From Tilletiaria anomala UBC 951 (taxonomy: Eukaryota; Basidiomycota; Exobasidiomycetes; Georgefischeriales; Tilletiariaceae): DNA of 64,000 nucleotides. Location of the stretch: NCBI RefSeq assembly GCF_000711695.1, contig NW_013546992.1, positions 1-64,000 of the forward strand, in the 5' to 3' direction. Position 1 is the stretch's first letter. Each line of letters starts with the position of its first letter. The notes beneath the pieces are model-generated. The model made no database searches. It was given only the letters and a program-made list of their open reading frames with translations, and was not told the origin of the DNA. Position numbers and translations under genes: made by a program. Below are positions 47,001-62,427 of the stretch, piece by piece.

Positions 47001-48343
47001 CTGTCGAACTTTGTCCTCCAATCATTTTAGGAGGAATTGAACCGAGCAGTCCTCGAAATTCGAAAGGAGACTGGCAAGCTGCAGCCACTTCGGGTACACC
47101 TATTGCGTGGGAATTTGGTCTTCGGTGGCCGTATACCCCATATTACTTACTACGCGCATGTCAATGAGTATATTGTATCGGGCTTTTGCACACGGCCGTC
47201 AGCCAGGCTCTGGTGGCTACCTTTAAAAACAGCACGCCTTGCATGTCCTCCAGGCTTTCCCAGTTCAAGCCCCACCGGATTCCACATGCGTACGTATATA
47301 ATACACATGTACATACCGCACGGCTCCATGCTATTTCCCGTCTTTTTGCGACGCGGAGCGAACGAAGTACGGATTTTGCGAGTGCCGAGCGATCCGTCAT
47401 CGGAGATCAGCCATGGCGCGTCACGCGCAAGCTCCATGGCTGAGCTCCAATATTCCGAGTTCCGTCTCTCCTCCCCGAGCTGTTATGTCCATATCGTACA
47501 TATGCGAGACTCGAGTGACCAATCAACAATCGGCGCACTCAGCAGGTCGGATACAGCTATACGGGTTGGCACAAAGTCAGACATTCCGCCACATGCACAG
47601 TGCACAATGCACAATGACCAGGCTGATGCGCGCTGATGCATATTGCCCTGGCTGATGGCCGGTGGGGCGCTGAGTTATCAGTAGCAAGAGCCTGAGACTG
47701 GTGAATGATCTGGGACTAGCTGGGTTGGTCTGGCATTTCAGCAATCCCCCACACAAAGCGTGGTGTCGTCATGCAATGAGCCTTGAGAGAGAATGCAAAA
47801 GCTGTGGAAACTAAAAGCCCTTTGAAGTATTGATCATGCAATATGCAATTACGAACGGACCAATGAACAACTGAAAATGGATAACGGACAATGGAGGCAT
47901 GGAGCAGGATGAAGCCTGGTGGGGTTTGGAGTGGATACGGGGATCTAGACACCAGCCTGATTCGGCCATTGGGCGCTCGGCATCGATCCTCTGGCAGTAG
48001 TCCGTCGCCAGACCGGCGAGAGCTGCACATCAATGGCGACTGGGCTTCTTCCCTGCAGCCAGCTTCGAGCGGCGAAGAGTCGATGCTGCGTTCCACTGGT
48101 AGCGTCGCCGCGTTTGTTGCTTAGACAGCTGTCTCGAGCCCTCAATTCCCTCCTGTTCTGTAGCTAATCTGACCTCATTCGATTCGGTAGGTGGCAGATA
48201 CAACTATGTACATAGCATCCACGCTTATTTTTCAAATGTGACGCGGATCAAAGTCTGTCGTTGCGCACGTCTTCGCAAGTGGCATGATTGAATGGGCTCG
48301 CAGTTGCGAAATGACACTTTGGCGCAGGAGTTTGCACGCATAG
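44024..48343. other. 4.3-kb region without a recognisable gene
   Basis: This is the largest featureless gap in the window. Many short frames overlap on both strands and none has a domain, signal peptide or exon chain that I trust. Between about 44735 and 45090 the motifs TACAT, ATGTAC and GTATGTA recur many times in both orientations. A 78-codon plus-strand frame (47891-48124) is the best candidate for a small protein, but without support. No LTRs or inverted repeats were seen. It could be regulatory, an unrecognised noncoding RNA locus or an eroded mobile element. Confidence 0.5.
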
Positions 48344-50356
48344 CTAATGCACTAGGTACGCACCCGTGCAGAATTCCTCGTCAGAACTTGCCTCTGATGC
48401 AGATCCAGTGTAGGAGGCTAGCTCGAATTCGCTGTCCATGTGGATTTGCAATACGTCTGAGGCGGGGTTGAGTGGGCTCGGTGATGGCGACAGTGGATAC
48501 ATCGGAACAGTGCATGTGCCCTGTGCTGCTGATGAACGTGAAACGTTGTCGCTGTCGGCGACAATTTCGTCCTGGTGTCCGTAGTCCTCTCCGTCCAGCT
48601 TGACATCTTGAACCTTCTCGACGTTCTCGTATCCACTGTACCTCGATGTGAGCGGAAATTCGACTGGCTCCATCGTATCGGCCGGTACCTCGTGGAGGCG
48701 CGCATCCTCATCTTCGTCCTCTTCTACCACGTCAATTTCACTCTCACTCGAGCACGACAAGTCGTCAAGCATCTCCTGCACGACAAGGCGTTCGGCCAAG
48801 CTGTCCTCGAAGCATTCGTCGTCATCATCTTCGTCATGCTGCTGTACTAGCTCGTCCTGTGCGCTGCTGTCGTTGCCGGGCTTGTCGACGTCCTCTTCAC
48901 TACACGCGGACACACTGAACATGCCAAGGGTTAACGGATTGTTCTTCTGCTAACGGAGGATTGGTATCAGCCGCCGAGTGGGTATGGAGAGCGTTTAGTG
49001 CGCTGGATGCAGAGCAACGGGTAATTTTGGAGAAGGCAAAGGATAGAGGAGCAACGCACGGTAAAGTGAGAAGGAGGATACTGTTTCACATCTAACCATG
49101 CAAGTGAATCATGGACTCGGCGCTTATTCAGTAGCGCCACAATGCGTTCATTGTGCTTGCTGCTCGTAGATGGCAGCAGGTGTTTGATTTCGCTTAAGGT
49201 CGTTGCGATGCTTTCGATGCCTTTTGCAACTTCCGCCGCCCTCTGTGGGGGCACGATAACGGGAAGATGAGGGTGAGTGTTGGATATGGCATTCGCACAG
49301 GGGTGCTGGCACACACGCACCTGCATATACTGCGTGTTAAGTCGACCGGCGAGCAACTCGCTGGTCCAGATGCCCTGTTTGACGATTCGAGGGAGAGCCC
49401 GCGCGACGAGGCGCTCGACGACGGGGTACACGCGGTCGGAGCACGCCAGCAACGCGGCTGTCACACTTCCTGCCGTGCTTGGATTGGCATTGCGCTTCAG
49501 GCGGTCGTGAAAGGTGAAGGAGAGGCGTATCTGCAGGGCTTGTGTTTGTGTAGACGCTTGTAGTTGGGCAGCAAAAGGCGATGCGGTTCTGGGGACGGTT
49601 GCTGGATGGAGGAGAACTATTGGGAAGCGGAAGCAGAAATGGTCGTTCAGCCAGGTGTAAGGAGCGCATATAGCCTGTTAGACTGACAGGATAAGTGACA
49701 GCGATCGTTCATGAGAGCAAGCTGGAACCCCTTCGACAGGCCACGGCAGTTTTGAAAGGTGGCCGGCTGCACGGCGCCAAGGTTGAGCGCTTTGTTATTC
49801 TGCGATGTGTGCGAGTAGCATGGCAAACCGAGTACCCGATAAGTATGTCAGAGAACCCATGACTGAATGCGGTTTAGAGGGTGAGAGAGGGAAACGTGCG
49901 GACCTCGCGGAAGAACTTCAGGATCAGCGCTGCTAGCGCACTCGTCTGCAATTGGGCTGAAGAGAGCGCTCCATAATTCGCGTACGGGTAGAGTTGCTCA
50001 GCAAGGTCATCTGCATCGTCGCCATCGCCACCATCATATTTGCCTCGCATGCAGGTACCCGGCCTGCCTTTACTAGTCCCATTGCTACCTGTGGCGCCGC
50101 TCTTGCGCTTGGCGAGCTGCTGCGTCACGGGAGGCAAGCAGGAAATGCGCAAAGTCAGGAGTGTTGGGAGGGTCGACGTCATGGTTGGGCCTGCGTCATC
50201 CTGTGCATACGATCCTCGCTCGTTTTCATCACGATTGCAAGAAGGCACGGCAATCACGTCCAATGCAGCGCGCAGGGAAAGGGTCGAGCGCCGACTCTTG
50301 ATCTCCAAGGTGGGCATGCTTCTAATGGCAGAGTTCCCTACAGCCCCGTATTTCAT
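48344..50356 (-). CDS. Unrecognised protein with acidic C-terminus
   Basis: Proposed minus-strand exons are 50356-49904, 49674-49321, 49242-49060 and 48949-48344 (531 residues); all are in phase 0. I do not recognise the family. The N-terminal exon begins MKYGAVGNSAIRSMPTLEIK and includes an acidic GGDGDDADDLAEQL patch. The middle exons look helical and conserved: VTAALLACSDRVYPVVERLV, GIWTSELLAGRLNTQYMQ, AEVAKGIESIATTLSEIKHL and NKRRVHDSLAWLDVKQYPPS. The last exon is strongly acidic (DEDDDDECFEDS, VVEEDEDEDA) and Ser-rich. There is no signal peptide or membrane segment. The first intron (229 nt, weak GTCCGC donor) is much longer than the others and may hide another exon. The other introns have GTGCGT donors. 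Divergent from PKC1. Confidence 0.5.
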
Positions 50357-51208
50357 GGCACGGCAAAGTGGGCGGCTTGACAAACGGATCTTGATGTAGC
50401 ATACAAGAGGTGAAGGGCAGTGACGGTGTAATGAAAAGGGGAATCAGGAAGCGGTCAGTGGGTTGCGAGCTGCGAGCGGTGTTCGGCGCTGCGCCCGCCA
50501 CACGGTGATAGAAAAGGGTGGTCCGAGGACGGCAGCCATGATCGATCCTCGCCCCCTTCAATTCGCATCGGGTCGGTCAAGCTCAGAGAGCATCGAATAT
50601 TTCACTTTCTGTATGACCAGCTGACCGAAGGCGCCGATGGCTGTGCTCGCGGGCATCCTTGTCGACTCTCTAAAGCCTCCATCCTCGCCAGAGCAGATAC
50701 CTTGTGTTGGCATTGGAGGTGACCTGACGTAGCTGTGTTGTGTAAGCGCCAGCGAAGAAAGCGCGACTGAGTTGACTGTGACCGTGCGCGCTCGGAGGGA
50801 CACTCTCGGGACGCGCGCGCGCCCGCAACGACCTCCATCCATTCCATCCTCCCTACGACCCCCCCCATACCACTTGCCTTTCCCTTGTTGCTAGGGGCTT
50901 GTATCAAACACAAAGTTTCCTCAACATTCGTCAGCATCCACACACACGCAAGGAGTGCACGCCGTCACTACCGGCTCGCTCTTGATCGATTGATCATCTC
51001 CTGCGTCGTGGTGCTCGACCCCTGCCCGGCAGCTCGTCAAAGGCTGCGGGCGATTATTCCGACATCGGTCGCCCCTCCGTGCAGACGGCCCAGCCACAGC
51101 TCCTCTTCTCCCGAGAGTTTAGCTTGCTGCTGTGTTACGCCGTCTGGTTGAGTACGAAGAAAACCTATCATAAATATCCAGTGCGGGACCGGAGATTAGA
51201 CAGGCACC
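50357..51208. promoter_or_regulatory. Divergent promoter region of PKC1
   Basis: About 850 bases separate the start codons of the acidic-protein gene (-) and PKC1 (+). A GC-rich purine/pyrimidine stretch lies near 50800-50870. Short frames here have no recognisable domain. A long PKC1 leader is plausible. Confidence 0.4.
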
Positions 51209-55524
<4,316 letters not shown>

Positions 55525-55745
55525 AGCAAGCGTTGACAGTTCGCCACAGCCAATCGGCGGTGCCAAGGCGGTCTGTGTGTGATCGCTGTTGCAACTCGCG
55601 TTTGCACGATGACGAAAACGAGGACATTGATTGTTGAAGAAAGTGTACGAATAATATAACAAAGGTATGAGCATGAAGCAATTAGGGAATATTGCATCCT
55701 GTGATAGACGCATCAATCTGGCTGTGGCAGAAGATGGTCGTGTGG

Positions 55746-57289
55746 TCACGAGCTGCTGGAGCCGGAGGTAGACGTGGCAGTGTTGCTGCAGACGGAAGCG
55801 GTGATGCATTCGCGGTATGCGGCGCCCATCATCGCGACCATCGCCTGCCCCTCGGGGCTGCCCTTGGGTGCCGGCTGCGGGTCCCACCACGCGTATGGCG
55901 ACATGGCGGGCTTGGCGATGCCTGTGCGCGGGTCAACGGCGGCCGCGACGGCGTTGCGCAGCGTGTCAGCCATAGCGATATACTTTGCAGCGCCGGGCGG
56001 GTCAAGGATAGCGATGCGGTAGATGGACGCGACGAGCCCTGCCGTGCCGGTGATCTCGCCCGGCCACGTTGCAGACGTGTCAGACGAGCCCTTGTAGCCG
56101 CCGATGAGGTAGCCGCGCAACAGACCATTGGACGCGTCGAGGCCGATGGCCGAACTGCCACTAATGCTGCTGGTGCTGTCGCCCAGGCCGCTAAAGTGCT
56201 GTGCGGAGTCGAGGATCTCGTAGATGTACTGCCGGACCTGTTTCTGCTGAGCGGTCCAATCGGCCGTCGCGGGCCAGTTCTGCATAGTTGCAAGCACGCG
56301 GACCATGCCAACGGCGGCCCAAGCATTGCCTGTCGTCCATATCCCCAGTGATTGCGCCTGAGGTAGCAAAACGAAGAAGCAAATCAGTTTCATTGACTGC
56401 AATTGAGAGCAAGAGGGGAAAGGCGGATGCTCACCTCCGGGCCGACGATATGCTGCCAGGCGCCGGCGCCAGCGCTGGTTGGTGACGTACGCAGGACATC
56501 GCGGTAAAGCGCGATCTGCTCGACGGCGGTTTGCATGAGCTCTGTGTTGTTCTGTGCGACGGCCTGGAAAGCGATGAATGGCGGGACCATGGCCATGAAG
56601 TCTGCCCAGAGAACGGCTTTATCTTCGCGGTGGCTGATGGCGCCGTTGGGCCAGCGCGGGACGTCACGCAGCAGGTGGTCGAGCTGGCGCTGCGCTGCAC
56701 TCGCGTACTTGGGCTCCATGATGCCAATCATGGTCGCTGCAACGCCCAGCGACGCCGGGTCGCCCGCGCTGCCGTCGCCGTGTATGAGCTCGGTGGAGGT
56801 GGAGGAGGGGATGGTGATGTGTTCCTTTCCGTAAGTCAGCGACGGAGACGTCGAAATGGGCACCCGCGGGACCTTGCCAAAGGGAAAGGCGGACGCGCTG
56901 GCGTTGCTGCCAAAGACGCTGCTCGGCGCGTCGTACACCTCGAGTAGCATCTGCGCAACGGTACCATACTCCCAAGAGTGCTGGCTCATCTTCATGGCAC
57001 TTTGCACGACGCGCGAGAGGTTGAAGCCGAGCGCCAGGCCGGCAGGCTGAATGTCGTTGAAGCTGAGCGCGTTAAACTTGCCGTTCGGCTGCGTTACGGG
57101 CGAATAGCGACCCGTTTCCAGGGATGTGATCGGCTCTGGCCTGGGTCGGCGTGCTTGCAGGACCTTTCGGTGCGCACGCAACGGCGACACGGCCGCCTCG
57201 GCGCCGGACACGGCCAGCGTCGACAGCAACAGAACGTACGGGGCTCCAACGGCGAGGAGGGCCGCGAGGAAGGCGAACGCGCTGCGCAT
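55746..57289 (-). CDS. Secreted six-hairpin glycosidase (GH88/GH105-like)
   Basis: Minus-strand exons 57289-56435 and 56357-55746 give 488 residues. The intron is 77 nt with GTGAGC and CTCAG ends. An N-terminal hydrophobic stretch (FAFLAALLAVGAPYVLLLST) acts as signal peptide or anchor. The body has features of alpha/alpha six-barrel glycosidases: HSWEYGTVAQMLLEVYDAP, AISHREDKAVLWADFMAMVP, LGIWTTGNAWAAVGMVRVLA, and a Gly-rich segment near the end. Related GH105 and GH88 enzymes cleave unsaturated uronyl residues from pectin or polysaccharide oligomers. The fungal branch with HSWEYGT is poorly characterised, so the substrate is not known. The last 12 residues are Ser/Thr only. It converges with PKC1 (about 220 bases between stops). 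Confidence 0.65.
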
Positions 57290-58217
57290 CTTTGGGTGTA
57301 TGGGTGGTACTTTCCGGCAGTCGAAGAAAAGAAAATCCGTCGGACCTTGGTCAGGTGGCTGATATGGGTTGCTCTCGGCGCCGGGCTAGAGCTGATTCGC
57401 GAAGGAGGTTGTGCAGGGCAGGGCAAACTGTTTGCCTCGCGCCCTTTTGAACCGATTTCGAAGACGCCTGGGTGTACGCAGGGGCGGCCGTTGTAATTAC
57501 GAACGCTGCCCCTCCTAGGTCGAATGGGACGGGGTCCCGGGCGAAGGGTGTGCTGAGTGCCGAACTAGCCGAGGGAGCACAGAAGAGCAAGGAGGCCGGG
57601 GCGAGGATAGGGCCGTGCAAATGTGCTCGGAATCGACTTGGCCCGGGCGGTAAAGGTTGCGCAAGCAGGTGCAGGGATGCCGTCGATGGGACGACGAGCA
57701 GAAGTTGGGGATTCGTCCTGACGAAGAAGATAGATGAGGGAGAGAGGTGATGGATGGTTGATGACGGAGATGAAGAAAGAGGGCCAAGGCAGAAATGCGA
57801 CAATGACGCGCCACCTGGATGTGGCGCGCCACTTGGGCGAGATCCCAGGACACTGCGCATTTTCCCGGTTTCAAATTGTTTCCGGGGCTCTTTGGACTCT
57901 ATCCCCCCGGAATACTATACTTTCTCATAGATTTGCAACCACCAAGTTCCCATGAGCGGTGAAATCCAGTGAAGACACGCAATGGTCTCCCGCAAACTTC
58001 GGAGTTGGCCCGGTAATCTCAACATAGGGGCCGGGAAACTCGCACGCCAGCACCGCCATTGTCACGTTCCAGTCACCGCTGCCAGCTGCATGCAACAAGA
58101 GCAACACCGTTTCACAGCTCGTCTTCGCTGGCTGTCACGTACGCACTCCCTTTCGAGTTACCGGGACAGCGGCCGGCTGCGATCCACGGTGCAGGGCCTA
58201 AGCGGAGCGCAGGCACG
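57290..58217. promoter_or_regulatory. Divergent promoter region (glycosidase / NRK1)
   Basis: About 930 bases separate two divergent start codons. It contains a perfect 12-bp palindrome GTGGCGCGCCAC at 57821-57832, and a flanking partial copy (GCGCCAC at 57808-57814), which could be a factor site. Short frames here have no recognisable domain. Confidence 0.4.
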
Positions 58218-59503
58218 ATGGAGCCACCGACGGCAACAGAAACGGCAACGGCAAGTACACCGCGCCTCCTGCTGCTTGGCGTTGGCGGCGCGACGTGCTC
58301 AGGAAAGACGACGCTGGCCAAGCACCTGGTAGACCTGCTCAGCCCCGCGGTCGACGCTTTCAATGCGGGCCTGAGCGCGAACGCGAATGTCGATGCCAGT
58401 GCGCAGCAGGATCGCCCTGAAGCGAGAACGGCAGATGCTAGCTCGGGCGCGTCCCCTGGTAGCAGGGCGGAGAGAAAGAGCAAGGCTGCTTCGAAAGACG
58501 TGATGATCGTGCATCAGGACGACTTCGCGCCTAAGGAGGAAGACTTACCGTGGAACGATGCGATCAACGCACGCGATTGGGACACTCCGTACGGCTCGGT
58601 GCGTCGGGTGTTGACCCTTACACCGTGCGCGGCTCCACGATCTTACCCATTCTCCACTCACCTTCGAAATGGGGCGGGACGGTCACGGGCACGGGTATGA
58701 GCAGATCGACTACGCGCGCATGTCCGCCGTCCTTTCCCACTTGCGCCAAGCGGGCACGCTGCCGGAATCACACAGCTCGCACGACCACCTGAACATCCTG
58801 CCCGACGTTCCGCTGTCCGATAGCTTCCGCGCAGAGTGGCAAGCGCGCTTCCGACGCGCACTGCTGCCTACGTGCTCATCATGCGAAACCCCAGCGCGAC
58901 CCGCATCGGCTCCGACGCCCGCAGCGCAGTCTCAGCAGTTGCGGATCTGCATTGTCGATGGCTTCCTGCTATACTTTGACCCGTCCGTACGGCGGCAGCT
59001 CGACGTGCGCTTCTTCCTGCGCGCGCGCAGGGCGACGCTCCAGCGGCGGCGCACGGAGCGCAGCGGCTACAATACCGCCGAGGGCACGCTGTGGCAGGTG
59101 AGCTGAGCGTTTGAGTTGCTCGCTTCGCAGGAAGGTGGAGATTGACGCACGCCACCGCTCACCCATCCCACCCTATGGCTAACGCCAGGACCCGCCTGGC
59201 TATTTTGACAAAGCCGTCTGGCCTGCGTACGTCGAAGCGCACCGACATCTCTTTGCGGGCGGCGACGTCGAGCACGGCGCTCCTGCCGCTACTGCTTTGG
59301 AGGAGGGGCAATGCGAAGGGCAAGATGACGGCCAGCCTGGCGGCACCTTCCCCGGGCTCGTCGTGCTCGATGGTGGTGACAAGCGTGAGGATAACGCAGA
59401 TGGAGGCAAGTCGATGCGCACCATGGTGATGGTCGCGTGCGAGCACGTCGAGCGGGAGCTGTTCGCTAGAGCTAGACCTCCGCACGCATCTCCCCCGGCG
59501 TGA
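58218..59503 (+). CDS. NRK1: Nicotinamide riboside kinase
   Basis: Exons 58218-58598, 58705-59097 and 59189-59503 give 362 residues; both introns have GTGCGT or GTGAGC donors and CAG acceptors. The P-loop is GVGGATCSGKTTLAKHL (residues about 21-37). The substrate-binding acidic pair is in VHQDDFAPKEEDLPWND, and the later motifs DWDTP, then SIDYARM after splicing, and LWQDPPGYFDKAVWPAYV are typical of NRK1. The enzyme phosphorylates nicotinamide riboside (and nicotinic acid riboside) to the mononucleotide for NAD salvage. A low-complexity insert (residues 40-100, rich in Ala, Ser and Arg) lies between the P-loop and the acidic motif and makes the protein longer than yeast NRK1 (240 residues). 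The C-terminus also has an acidic insert. Start at the ATG at 58218. Confidence 0.9.
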
Positions 59504-59793
59504 GGAGGGTCTGTTCCTGGAACTTATTTGTACCAATAGTGAGGTACCACACATGCACGCATACACTCGTGTACTGGCGCACAGTCGCCGACGCGCATCG
59601 CCGATCCGTGTGCGCGTCTCTTTCCTTGTCTGTCATTCCACGCCATGCCACACACTTCGTCGGTCATGCAACTGCGCGACACGCAGCGGAAATGGAATGG
59701 ATAGCGCGGAGGGGAGAAAGTACATGAGCTGCTGCTGCGCGCGCAATAATGACAGTCCAGTAGGCGGGCGGTATATACACGCAGCCAGGCTGA

Positions 59794-60831
59794 TCACAGC
59801 TCAAGTGCGCAGTGACGGCGGCGGGGGCGGCGGGGAGAGCGAGAGGCCCAGACCGAGCGGCTGCGCCATCTGCTGCGCGCGGTGTCCTCGCTCGTTGCCG
59901 TGCAGCACGTGCTCCCTTGCTGCGCTGACGACGCGGACGAAGAAGCGGGGGTGGAGGCTTGCTGCGACGAGGTCGAGGAGGAAAACGACGCAGAAGAAGT
60001 GGAGGTGCAGGATATGGAGGTGGGGGTGGAGGTGGATGAGGGAGATGCGTGCCGCGCGGCTGTCGGCGCAGACGTCGATGAGGACGTGCACGCCAAAGCG
60101 GTCAATGGCTGGCGCAACGTGCGGCACGAGCCCTTACCGGTGCATGTGTCTGGGGGCGCAGCGCGAAAAGGCGAGGGCGAACGCTGTGCTGGCGCGACTG
60201 TTAGTGACGACGAAATGGCTGCTTCAACAGGAGCACCGCGCGGCGAAGCGGGCGGCGACGTCGAGCGGCGGCGGTGGGGCGCGGCCCCGCTGCGGCTGGC
60301 CGCCTCGTGTTGCTGCTGCTGCTGCTGTTGCACACTGCTGGAGCTGGCACCCGCGCCCACGCCGGCGCTGGCCCCGTGGCTGTGTGGAGGGAGCGGTGCG
60401 AGGCGTGTCTTTGGGCTGTGCGCATGCGAATTTGATTCGCGCGGCGGGCGGGCGCTCGTGGCGAGCAGCGCCTGCGGCCAGGGGACCATGAAGGGGGTGC
60501 GGGCTGTGCTCGCGTGCGTGTTCGCCCCGGCCGCAGCCGCGGCCGCTGGCGTTGGCAGGGTGGCGAGCGCACTGGTCGACGCCCGCTTATTGCTGCTGCT
60601 CTTCTTAGCCGTCGCCCCGCTCGAGGGGCCGGACAGGGAGAGGGACGCGGATCTGCGTTTGACGGGTGGCGTCGGGCTCGACGCGCGGCTGCTGCTTGTG
60701 CCTGCACTCTTGCATGTGCCTGCTCCCTTTCCTTTGCTGCTGCTACCGGTGGAGCTAGAGCAGGAGCTGGATGTGGATGCACGATTGCCCCTGTGGCCAG
60801 CGAGCAGCTGGCTAAGGGCCTTGAGCGACAT
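59794..60831 (-). CDS. Low-complexity Ser/Ala-rich protein
   Basis: The minus-strand frame opens with MSLKALSQLLAGHRGNRAST and continues as Ser-, Ala-, Pro- and Arg-rich disordered sequence with a poly-Gln run (at about 60315-60340). I do not recognise a domain. Third positions vary more than the others up to about 60140, supporting this frame (about 230 residues). Beyond that, the unspliced frame ends at 59794 with 345 residues of Ser/Thr-rich sequence. A 29-nt GT-AG candidate intron (60137-60109) would instead switch to a hydrophobic frame (FGVHVLIDVCADSRAARISL) ending at 59801. The real C-terminus is therefore unclear. It could be a cell-surface, regulatory or cell-wall protein; there is no signal peptide. 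Converges with NRK1. Confidence 0.5.
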   Translation of the reverse strand: MSLKALSQLLAGHRGNRASTSSSCSSSTGSSSKGKGAGTCKSAGTSSSRASSPTPPVKRRSASLSLSGPSSGATAKKSSSNKRASTSALATLPTPAAAAAAGANTHASTARTPFMVPWPQALLATSARPPRESNSHAHSPKTRLAPLPPHSHGASAGVGAGASSSSVQQQQQQQHEAASRSGAAPHRRRSTSPPASPRGAPVEAAISSSLTVAPAQRSPSPFRAAPPDTCTGKGSCRTLRQPLTALACTSSSTSAPTAARHASPSSTSTPTSISCTSTSSASFSSSTSSQQASTPASSSASSAQQGSTCCTATSEDTARSRWRSRSVWASRSPRRPRRRHCALEL

Positions 60832-62190
60832 TTGTGAGGTTCAGTGCGTGGTGCGATGCTTTATAGGCTGCTGACGGTCCGGCGACGGTGCTGTCACCAG
60901 TAGCACAGAGGTATAGAGGCTGCGTAGACGGTGACCGCGAGGGCTAGGGAGAGACAGAGGCCATCATGTGGAGGCCTGGCAGGCTGGAGCGAGATAGATA
61001 TACCATCTAGACGGTGACCCAAGACGGCTGCCGTGAATGGATGAGTGCATATCTTGAAATGCAGCAGCAAGCGTCTTGGTCATCGAGGAAGAGTCGAAGA
61101 GACTTTTGCAAAACCAAGGAAACCCGCTGGAAGCAGGCGAAAGAGAAAGCGTAGGATATGTGATGGATGTGAATTCCATCTATAGAATGTCCTCAGGGGT
61201 GTGTGTGTGCATTAGCGCCAAGGAAGCAGAGCGCTGCTCACAACCACGGCCAGCCAAGCCAGCCAGCCAGCAGGGGCCGCAGAAGAGAGAAGGCGCGCAT
61301 AGGGTGTATAGTAAGCAGTATGCATGGTGTAGCATGCCCAACGCTCTGCTTTCACACAAGTACGACTTGCCTACACTGCCCACACCAGCCCGTGAGACAG
61401 CCAGCGTTCAAGAGAGGGAGAGAGAAGGGGAGAGCGGGTGAGCGATTGTGAAAAGTGCTTGGCACTCGAATACGCGAATTGAATGGCCGCTCAACTCGAC
61501 TCTCACAGTGCGGTCAATTTGGATCTGACAAAGGCTTGGCGCTCCGTCGCTGGCTCGCTTGGTCGTGCCTAGACTCTTCTGCTCGCTCAACTGGGCGCTT
61601 CTCCCGTTCCGCCATGCTTAGCGTAGCATAGAAGGCATCCTCATCTTCGCTTCTTCCAGTTCGGTGCAAATGACCCCAAGCGCAGCAAAAGCCAAGCCTT
61701 CTGATCTATTCATACTACACTGTACCTCGGGCGAATAGCATGAGCCAGAGGTAGAGGGGTACCAACAACGGTCACAGCATAGCACAGCACAGCATCGTGC
61801 ACCAACACGCTCTCGCCCGCCAATGACTAGACGTTCGCACCGCTACCGCTGGCCGCTGTCGGAAAGGAAGCGCCAGAGGAAGGGACTGGCGCACCACATC
61901 GCCGCCACCCCGCGAGTATGATGGTGCCTCTCGCGCTCTGCGAGACGCCTCGCACCCGTTTGCATGCTTCTTCCGCGGCACATGCAGACACGCAGACCGG
62001 CTGGCTGGTAACGCACACGTTCGAACCCACCACGCAGGCTAGCTTCATCGCACCAAATCAACAGCCGACGCGGTGCCAACGACAAACTGCAGAATCGCCG
62101 CGCAAACGGATTGCCGGGTTAGGACAGCAGTCAAGATCAAGGATGCTCGCACATCGCCCCAACGTCTTCCTTCCAACGTTGGAGAATGCT
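60832..62190. other. Gene-poor region
   Basis: About 1.35 kb on the right of the low-complexity gene. It contains a GT dinucleotide run (about 61198-61208), short direct repeats of AGCACAGC (about 61780-61795) and CAGCCAGC (about 61256-61272). Small frames on both strands are not convincing genes. Confidence 0.4.
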
Positions 62191-62427
62191 TAAGAGACCA
62201 ATATCCAGGAACCTTCACCCAAACGGCGAGTCCGACGGCCACTGCTGGGCTCGGCCGGAAGAGTGGCGCTTAGCCTATTGTATATCCAGGACAAAGTGTA
62301 TGCAGATATGTGGTGGAGCGAGCTGGAACTCTTGGTCGACGTCGATGATTCAACAGAAGAAGATTTCGTCTTCCACGTAGCGCCGCAACGCGAGCCCTTC
62401 TCCAAGCGAGTGATCGCCAAGTCATAG
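62191..62427 (+). CDS. Coding-like fragment, possible exon
   Basis: A plus-strand frame of about 78 codons, open between stops, reads like natural protein: GRVALSLLYIQDKVYADMWW, then SELELLVDVDDSTEEDFVFH and PFSKRVIAKS before a stop at 62425-62427. The first ATG in it lies at about 62307, so it may be the last exon of a gene whose earlier exons I cannot place. It could also be a remnant. No family was recognised. Confidence 0.3.

Noticed and set aside
59882-60874. 330-codon plus-strand frame rich in Ala, Glu, Asp and Cys
   Set aside because: It is the antisense of Ser/Gln-rich coding sequence on the minus strand; the Cys run is the reverse of a poly-Gln stretch. No domain.
62020-62035. TTCGAACC string resembling a tRNA B box
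   Set aside because: On neither strand could an acceptor stem, D arm or anticodon arm be drawn at the right spacing.
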